Shown piece by piece: positions 16,401 to 21,488 of a stretch of DNA of 21,488 nucleotides; the first letter of the stretch is position 1; each line of letters opens with the position of its first letter. The translations under genes and the position numbers were made by a program. The stretch spans positions 1 through 21,488 of the forward strand of contig PWIL01000061.1 of assembly GCA_003560455.1 (NCBI GenBank), read 5' to 3'. The notes under the pieces are model-generated. The model saw nothing but the letters and a program-made list of their open reading frames with translations, was not told the origin of the DNA and searched no databases. The stretch is from Mollicutes bacterium. GTDB taxonomy: Bacteria; Bacillota_I; Bacilli_A; RF39; UBA660.

Positions 16401-19400
16401 TATTCGCGGCATTGCCGCCACCAAAAACATGATCTGTAACAACACTTTCGCCAGTTAAACTTGCATATGTATTGCCCAATACAACTGCTTCAACACCATT
16501 ACCACCAGAATAAACACTACCCGTTATAATTGCATCTATTAAAACCAATGAGGTACTACCTGTAGTTACAGCGGCATCACCGCCACCATAAACATATTCA
16601 ATTTGGGCTTGTTCAATCGTAACATGAGTATTTCCCGTTGTTCCCCCTAAATTATTGCCCCCAAATAAATTAACAATTTCAGTTGTTTCTCCTTCAACTT
16701 GTATATTCGAAACATCCACTGTTCCAGATTGATTTGAACCACCATAAACCACATCAATGATTCCCGATAAAATTGTTAAATTTGTTTCATCGGCTGAAGC
16801 TTGATTTCCGCCACCATACAAAGCACTAAATGATTCATTTGTATCAACTAAAACATTTGTTTCATCAGCTGGTGCTTGATTGCCACCACCATATATTTCC
16901 GTCACTAAAGCATCGGTTAAATTAATATTCGTTGTATCAACTGTTCCGCCAATATTATTACCACCATAAACAGTTACTACACTACCATTATTTAGATTAA
17001 TTGTTGTTTCTTCAACTTGACCACTTAAATTTGAACCACCATAAATTTCCGTTGTTTCTGTCCCATTTAGATTTATCGTTGTCGATACTAAAACATCGGC
17101 TTCTGCGCCACCGCCATAAACGTTAGTTACTTGACCATCATTTAAAACAATAGTTGTTGTATCGACATCCGCTTGATTGCCACCACCATAAATTTCATTT
17201 ACAACAATATCTTCTAAAGTAATATTGGTATTATTAGTTTTTCCCCCAATATTATTGCCACCATAAACAGTCGTTACACTGCCATCATTTAAATTTATAT
17301 TAGATACATCAACCACACCACTTAAATTGGAACCACCATAAATTTCCGTTGTTTCTGTCCCATTTAGATTTATATTTGTTGATATTAAAACATCGGCTTC
17401 CGCACCACCACCATAAACATTAGTTACTTGGCCATCATTTAAATTAATATTTGTTGTATCAACATCCGCTTGATTGCCACCACCATATATTTCACTTACA
17501 ATAATATCTTCTAAAGTAATATTAGTATCATTTGTTTTCCCACCAATATTATTACCACCATAAACAGTCGTTACACTGCCATCATTTAAATTTATATTAG
17601 ATACATCAACAACACCACTTAAATTGGAACCACCATATATTTCAGTTGCTTCAACTCCATTTAGATTAATATTAGTTGAAACCAAAACATCAGCTTCAGC
17701 GCCACCACCATAAACATTAGTTACTTGGCCATCATTTAAATTAATATTTGTTATATCAACGTCAGCTTGATTGCCACCACCATAGATTGTACCTATTGTT
17801 GCTCCCTCAGTTACAATTGGTTCTGGCATTTCACCAGTAAAATCACCCATTTTACAACGAATCGAAAACCCAAAAGCACGCGAAAGTGTACTTCGATTAA
17901 TACCACTACTATTAGTATGCATATACCTGGCAATTGCCGAAGTTCCACTACCACTTGATGTCCACCACAAACCAAAATCACCGCTACCAGTAAGAGCCCC
18001 TGATGCCGTAGCACGATAACCAGTTGGTAAAATACTAAATCCTAAGGTATTAGTTCCATTCCAGTTATTATCATCTTTTAATTGTGGTGCCGCACTTCCT
18101 CGATAACCCGTTCCATCAACTTGAGCTTGGGTCATTCCTATATGTAATTCAAGATCTTTAATTTCATCATCACTTGGGATATACCAATCCCCCGGACATA
18201 AACCTTGTGCGCCCTCACCAGATGCACCATCCATCGCTGCTTCCCATTGATATGTTACTTCAGTTCCCCATGTAGTCGTATGAGTATCACAAGCATTAAA
18301 AGGTGATGAAGATGTCCATGAATTAGTTAAACAACCATTGCCCGTATAACTTAGATTTCTAGTCATTAAACATTGACCATCAATATCAGTAACCGGGTAA
18401 ACCTTATTACCATCACGCTTATCAATAACGTGGGTAAATTGCATCCCTTCTACTTCACACGGCGTTGCATTTGTTGGCAAACTTGGTTCGCTTGGGTTAT
18501 AAACATATTCTAAATCATCAGTTTCGGGCAGTTCTGCTTCACCAATAATGCCAGAAGCTACGATATTCGTTACATTTGTTTTTCCACCAAGATTATTACC
18601 ACCATAAACATTGGTCGCTGATCCCCCAGCTAAAATAATATTTGATTCAGCAACATTCCCACTTAAATTAGAACCTCCATAAATATTGGTTGCTGTTCCA
18701 TCAATTAATTCAATTGTGGTTGATACTAAAACATCAGCTTCCGCACCACCGCCATAAACATTAGCGATTGTCCCATCGTTTAACGCAATATTAGTCGTAT
18801 CCCCCTCTGCTTGATTACCACCACCATAAATCGTCGTAATATTACCACCATTAAAAGTAATATTCGTATCATTTGTGCGACCACCAATATTATTACCACC
18901 ATATACCGTAGTAGCCGTTCCGCTATTCAAAAAAATATTCGAACTATTATTATTACCACTTAAATTGGAACCACCATAAATATCAGTTATCGTTGCTCCA
19001 TCCAAATAAATAGTATTATGATTACCAGCAACTTGATTGCCACCACCATAAACATTTGTAATCGTACCATCATTTAAATAAATGGTTGAATTTCCTAAAA
19101 TATTACCACTAAAATCATTCGCGCCATAAACATCAGCAATTAAACCACCATTTATTGAAACAGTTGCATCACCAGCTACAGTTGGTGAAAATGATCCTGA
19201 ACCTTTCGCACCACCATAAACAGCGCCATTTACTTCGCCACTATTAAACTCTAACACAACCGAATCTGAAGAATAACCAGGACTTTCCGTAATTGCATTT
19301 ACCGTACCATAAGCGCTGCCTAGAAAAAGATCACCCATTATCTCTGGACCTTCAACACCATCACCAATAGTTACTTCAATGTTGTTACGGACATAAGTTC

Positions 19401-21488
19401 CTGGATTAGAAGAATTAACATAGCCCCCACGACCACCACCATAAATGTCTTCGTTAAAAAGACCATCTAAAACATTTATATTGACATCGCCATAAATAAT
19501 ACCTTCATTATTACTACCACCATAAAGTGAACCTTCTAAATTAATATCATGAACATTTATATTAACCGTTGCGTGGGTTGTCGAATCACCAGAACCATTA
19601 TTATTGCCGCCGCCATAAATCGACCCCATAATTGTTCCGCCCCATATTTCAAAATTAGATTCAGTTGTACTACTTCCGCCAGATATTCCAACTGCTGAAA
19701 AATTTCCACCGCCATAAACATTACGGTTAATCGTTGCATCATCATTAATAATAATATTTGAATTACTAGAAGACCCAATTGATGAAAAACCATCACGGCC
19801 ATTTCCAATTCCAAAAATTGAACCAGCTTCTGCATTCCACAAAGTATTATTATTAGCCACTAAAGTTGGATCACCAATTATTGATGTCCCACCAATATAT
19901 AAATACGAACTACCAATCACCGTACCATCAGAGCCACTACCACTATAACCATTACTGCCACCAAAAACACTATAATTAACTTGGCCACCAGTTATTTGGA
20001 CGATTCGATGACCATAAGTAGCCGAACGACCAGCTCCGCCAACTACAGTATCAACTTCACCGCCAGTTACAAATATATATGAATCATTAATGTTCCCACG
20101 ATTAGATGCCGTTAACGGGCCGCCTAATAAATTGTAAACCCAACCACCTTTTACTCTTCCGCGCCGAATTGCATTATGCGAGCCCCCTTGACGACCACCA
20201 ATATATATTCCAGTCGTAAAATCATGTTCGCTAGTTCCAAATTCACCACTTTTAACAACTAAATCAAAAATATCACTTATATCGGTTGAAGCATAAACAT
20301 TTCCACCCCAACTACCAGACGCACAAAAATTTAATTCTAAATTTGAATTATTACCACTAACTCGATCATAATCATTACCATAAATTCCTTTTGATTCAAT
20401 ATAAGTATTTACCGCACTTGAAGCCCCATTTGCTAAAGAAAACGTGTTATATAAACCCGATTCAATTATCAACCGATATTTAGATACATTACCCTCACTA
20501 CCGGTTGCGTTGTTATTGCCCCCTAGAACCACATGAAAGTTAGTTTGCGTACCCACTTGAGTAATACCGCGACCTAAGCGAACATTTTGCCAATTACCAT
20601 ATAAAGTTCTTGCTGTTGTTGTTCCACCGGGTGGGGTTGCCGTATTCCGTCCTTGACCCGAAGCCATCCGAATATTTTCTATATTAGTATCATTATAAGC
20701 CCGCACAACGCGATCAGTATTCCAAGTAACACTACTTCGCAAATCAACGCCATTATGAAGACTAGTTAAAGTAAATGGTTTCGTATCACCAGTTCCCCAG
20801 GTACTACTCATCGTGCTTGTCATAAATAATATATTAGTATCTCTCGTTACCAAATAATAATAATCTTCTTCTGGATCTAATTGTTCTGGTTCACCAAATT
20901 CATCATAATATTGAATAAATTCATATAATAAACAACCACCACCACTAGTACAATTACCAGATTGAATATAACCCATAGCATCGTAATAGCCTGCCATAGG
21001 TGACCCCTGGGCGATTAAAACTTGCCGGAAAAAACCAGCCATTATTGAATTTTCATCAAAACCATCTGCATAAACATGTTCATATTCAAAGGGCAGTTGT
21101 GCTTCATCAACTAATACCATTGACCCTTCTATTAATTCATAATAAGTTTCATTTTCATCATAATCTTCGCCATCAATTAAGTCATAATAAGTACAACCTT
21201 CTGGATCAGAACAAACACAACCAAGAAACGCTAATTCCCCCCAACTTACAATAATAACACCCGAACCACCATCACCTGCTTCATCACCAGCTCTGGGTGC
21301 TCCACCACCACCACCACCGGTATTCGCCATCGCATCTTGACCAGGATTATTACCATCACCACCACCAAGACCACCACCACCAAGACCAGGAGCACCTGGC
21401 GTATTATTTCCTGATATACCACCGCCACCTCCACCGGCAAACCAACCATTATCCCCATAAACTTCTCCAAATATATCTCCAAAATAAA
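13465..21488 (-). CDS. Giant secreted repeat protein (solenoid with inserted FISUMP domain), 5' end outside window
   Basis: 2,673 residues are visible and the frame stays open to the right edge, so the N-terminus and signal lie outside. In order: a Gly-rich stretch ending GGSGVIIVSW; a Cys-containing, Tyr/Asp/Glu-rich region with GCVCSDPEGC and SGNCTSGGGC; a long solenoid (about 20540-16020) of roughly 35 coils, most 24-25 residues, with the hallmark [VI]YGG[GSN]-N followed by a TNINL-type strand; a FISUMP domain embedded in it; and about 830 C-terminal residues of non-repetitive, probably Ig-like beta domains. It ends KYVIIK with no LPxTG, membrane span or S-layer-type anchor. Proteins with such YGGG coils are large surface or adhesin-like proteins in gut and anaerobic bacteria, mostly uncharacterised. 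It lies upstream of the sipW fibre operon, which suggests a shared surface role. Repeats make assembly error possible. Confidence 0.9.
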   Translation of the reverse strand, partial: YFGDIFGEVYGDNGWFAGGGGGGISGNNTPGAPGLGGGGLGGGDGNNPGQDAMANTGGGGGGAPRAGDEAGDGGSGVIIVSWGELAFLGCVCSDPEGCTYYDLIDGEDYDENETYYELIEGSMVLVDEAQLPFEYEHVYADGFDENSIMAGFFRQVLIAQGSPMAGYYDAMGYIQSGNCTSGGGCLLYEFIQYYDEFGEPEQLDPEEDYYYLVTRDTNILFMTSTMSSTWGTGDTKPFTLTSLHNGVDLRSSVTWNTDRVVRAYNDTNIENIRMASGQGRNTATPPGGTTTARTLYGNWQNVRLGRGITQVGTQTNFHVVLGGNNNATGSEGNVSKYRLIIESGLYNTFSLANGASSAVNTYIESKGIYGNDYDRVSGNNSNLELNFCASGSWGGNVYASTDISDIFDLVVKSGEFGTSEHDFTTGIYIGGRQGGSHNAIRRGRVKGGWVYNLLGGPLTASNRGNINDSYIFVTGGEVDTVVGGAGRSATYGHRIVQITGGQVNYSVFGGSNGYSGSGSDGTVIGSSYLYIGGTSIIGDPTLVANNNTLWNAEAGSIFGIGNGRDGFSSIGSSSNSNIIINDDATINRNVYGGGNFSAVGISGGSSTTESNFEIWGGTIMGSIYGGGNNNGSGDSTTHATVNINVHDINLEGSLYGGSNNEGIIYGDVNINVLDGLFNEDIYGGGRGGYVNSSNPGTYVRNNIEVTIGDGVEGPEIMGDLFLGSAYGTVNAITESPGYSSDSVVLEFNSGEVNGAVYGGAKGSGSFSPTVAGDATVSINGGLIADVYGANDFSGNILGNSTIYLNDGTITNVYGGGNQVAGNHNTIYLDGATITDIYGGSNLSGNNNSSNIFLNSGTATTVYGGNNIGGRTNDTNITFNGGNITTIYGGGNQAEGDTTNIALNDGTIANVYGGGAEADVLVSTTIELIDGTATNIYGGSNLSGNVAESNIILAGGSATNVYGGNNLGGKTNVTNIVASGIIGEAELPETDDLEYVYNPSEPSLPTNATPCEVEGMQFTHVIDKRDGNKVYPVTDIDGQCLMTRNLSYTGNGCLTNSWTSSSPFNACDTHTTTWGTEVTYQWEAAMDGASGEGAQGLCPGDWYIPSDDEIKDLELHIGMTQAQVDGTGYRGSAAPQLKDDNNWNGTNTLGFSILPTGYRATASGALTGSGDFGLWWTSSGSGTSAIARYMHTNSSGINRSTLSRAFGFSIRCKMGDFTGEMPEPIVTEGATIGTIYGGGNQADVDITNINLNDGQVTNVYGGGAEADVLVSTNINLNGVEATEIYGGSNLSGVVDVSNINLNDGSVTTVYGGNNIGGKTNDTNITLEDIIVSEIYGGGNQADVDTTNINLNDGQVTNVYGGGAEADVLISTNINLNGTETTEIYGGSNLSGVVDVSNINLNDGSVTTVYGGNNIGGKTNNTNITLEDIVVNEIYGGGNQADVDTTTIVLNDGQVTNVYGGGAEADVLVSTTINLNGTETTEIYGGSNLSGQVEETTINLNNGSVVTVYGGNNIGGTVDTTNINLTDALVTEIYGGGNQAPADETNVLVDTNESFSALYGGGNQASADETNLTILSGIIDVVYGGSNQSGTVDVSNIQVEGETTEIVNLFGGNNLGGTTGNTHVTIEQAQIEYVYGGGDAAVTTGSTSLVLIDAIITGSVYSGGNGVEAVVLGNTYASLTGESVVTDHVFGGGNAANTGNEANNNSLATVNISGGEIGGNVYGGANTAVVYGATEVNIGHGIFAEPYDEADIIIEGTVFGGGEANFEGSEEYDYSFISVTQGIEMEIITDRSHELTINGSIFGSGNASSTTGTSNIYIGGYGSPGDNKKNISIQRADEVVLDDTYIELYGATDRTNEYSSVLFSISRVEHLKLKNDTQIYLENGTNLLQNLYSLVDIGEEEVKGAVDIDNGNVTRNVDNRVYMLEGRNLNIATNEAVTTYGDVHGMMFFGMYTRDFEDNVHTAFYSHEYNQGDPVEPGEFYHFMLGSYVLGRHKANHDIEVDGFYTHEEDEENPGIINTVYIQPTPDDSTYYMWTIGASVFTYDIELIASKYTTLGAVELPLLTFSDPNTVFTVVGTNFAGLDPEVELVKQTDVPRISTTGEADTKMSLVMQTSNTGWITVGETTFLSTAPNPIYGTVDYVSENSPLVPSLLFYLYHSKNLETEGPLGLVTINLLATTPIDELNYDVEIIAINVDMARILYEGDHYDGSMTAGEEHDLFVPTQTDITNRSKLSAYFSLYAESEDPFYEAGDHRALASSFIFPENTTFTMIDLVPETPEYYYYVVSEADVLAAEAEFAIHNEASYPLERFIKMGSTTVTNQYDDATMNDIYYDEVNEHVTEEFVVIVDFSQTDINSHEFNHYLLLELRNNMEQTILTVLGVQHSVMTYSLYHDKDSIIGLDIDISKSVIYIGDKANLDVTTNFQRQSYGGFLIEDTTFHDQRLGLKITIYDENENRLSGVDLSGVTLKYQDIIYYPRMDGTFRINIAPRVANVFSRIELATTNATLSSGEYRIQVESFGSPDGIYFGLEPSNVESINVDIYNELYGLNVTMLDEAKIIDKDTGHALYGNNVIVFDIDFVSGLNNPNIRMAWYRRNYESIYSLEYDLVDLDEYITNELTQVGDPELNEYMVLDPPLSENSFSIYMAENLVSGTYQIKFLLYDDDNYLGEVYKYVIIK
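16878..17768 (-). repeat. Three tandem 297-bp DNA repeats within the giant gene
   Basis: The string GATTGCCACCACCATA recurs (plus strand) at 17175, 17472 and 17769, with a closely matching variant at 16878; all spacings are exactly 297 bases. Each period encodes 99 residues, four coils of 25+25+25+24. The copies starting at 17175 and 17472 are nearly identical by eye, while the copy at 16878 is more diverged. Farther from this block the same four-coil order recurs with less identity; between 18813 and 19035 the step is 222 bases, one 75-base coil short. Confidence 0.92.
17848..18459 (-). other. FISUMP domain inserted in the solenoid
   Basis: About 204 residues from CEVEGMQF to SIRCKM follow the FISUMP (Fibrobacter succinogenes major paralogous) pattern: DGNKVYPVTDIDGQCLMTRN, a G-L-CPGDWYIPSDDEI segment, GYRGSAAPQLKDDNNW, LGFSILPTGYR, GLWWTSS and a GFSIRCK ending. 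It contains six cysteines, whereas the surrounding coils have none. It interrupts one coil: NVYGGNNLGGKTNVTNI precedes it and TIGTIYGGGNQADVD resumes after it. Confidence 0.85.
21240..21488 (-). other. Gly-rich segment at the visible N-terminal side of the giant protein
   Basis: Codons from the right edge read YFGDIFGEVYGDNGWFAGGG, then several Gly-rich runs (GAPGLGGGGLGGGDGN and others) and end with GDGGSGVIIVSW. Bacterial and phage Gly-rich domains commonly close with GGSG-hydrophobic-strand, as here. The frame is open throughout, so the ATG at 21328-21330 is internal. Confidence 0.75.

Larger units (their letters stand above)
16020..20540 (-). other. Solenoid region of about 35 YGGG coils in the giant protein
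   Basis: On the protein level the unit is [VI]YGG[GSN]N, then 6-8 polar residues, then TNINLNDG and two to five residues. Four unit types alternate in fixed order in the centre: GGGNQADVD, GGGAEADVL, GGSNLSG and GGNNIGGKTN. Flanking coils (20540-19100 and 16800-16020) are more divergent in length and sequence. The pattern of short strands and Gly/Asn turns suits a beta-helix or stacked-coil fold. The FISUMP insertion interrupts the coils. Confidence 0.8.

Noticed and set aside
13275..18014. Short plus-strand and alternative-frame ORFs inside the giant gene and the 511-aa gene
   Set aside because: Low-complexity translations of antisense repeats, no ribosome binding sites, no family resemblance.
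16300..19720. CRISPR-like regular recurrence of CCACCACCATAAA-type strings
   Set aside because: The intervals are coding coils of 72-75 bases with conserved, in-frame content, not unique spacers; the recurrence is the YGGG codon motif.
21328..21330. ATG as the start of the giant protein (MANTGGGG...)
   Set aside because: The same frame stays open to the window edge and encodes a continuation of the Gly-rich domain; there is no ribosome binding site before this ATG. The gene is 5' partial.
21246..21482. 78-aa minus-strand frame at the right edge
   Set aside because: It is the Gly-rich repeat read in a shifted frame (Val/Leu-rich shadow of GGT codons).

Overview
The window is low-GC, AT-rich bacterial DNA, and every gene I can support lies on the minus strand, so transcription runs from high to low coordinates. 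UGA is used as a stop (it ends the 50-aa and 511-aa genes) and Trp is encoded by UGG, so this is standard code 11, not the Mycoplasma code. DivIVA, SepF, a single-chain GlyRS, two T-box leaders and SipW-type secretion together suggest a Firmicutes/Bacilli-class organism related to the Erysipelotrichia, RF39 or Acholeplasma/Izemoplasma lineages. The exact lineage is inference.

Right part (about 7.6-21.5 kb), a cell-surface system. A giant secreted protein enters from the right edge: 2,673 residues are visible and the N-terminus is outside. It has a Gly-rich segment, a long solenoid of about 24-25-residue coils marked Y-G-G-G/S/N, a FISUMP domain inserted in the solenoid, and a large C-terminal region without a recognisable anchor. 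A 50-aa ORF and a 511-aa cytoplasmic helical protein follow it, closely coupled. A sigma-A-type promoter then starts a second operon: a signal-peptidase-like pseudoenzyme, a TasA/camelysin-like protein, a SipW-type signal peptidase with Ser/His/Asp intact, and a SipW-type secreted protein fused to a LamG-like lectin domain. A TasA-like putative major fibre subunit follows, with its own promoter, a 5' UTR hairpin, a very strong Shine-Dalgarno sequence and a terminator.

Left part (1-7.6 kb), housekeeping. A strong promoter drives a very short glycine T-box leader, then a xylose-isomerase-like TIM-barrel protein and glycyl-tRNA synthetase. Next come a membrane-anchored protein of unknown function with its own promoter and terminator, sepF, divIVA with its own promoter, a full-size isoleucine T-box, ileS, and a partial membrane protein that overlaps the end of ileS.

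The two observations I rate highest are the glycine T-box, whose Stem I appears reduced to a kink-turn plus a hairpin with the GGC specifier in its loop, and the catalytically dead signal peptidase paralogue encoded beside the active SipW. No CRISPR array, insertion sequence, tRNA or rRNA gene was seen. No gene-free stretch exceeds 300 bases; the two longest gaps (3085-3308 and 7432-7669) are filled by T-box leaders, a promoter and a terminator.
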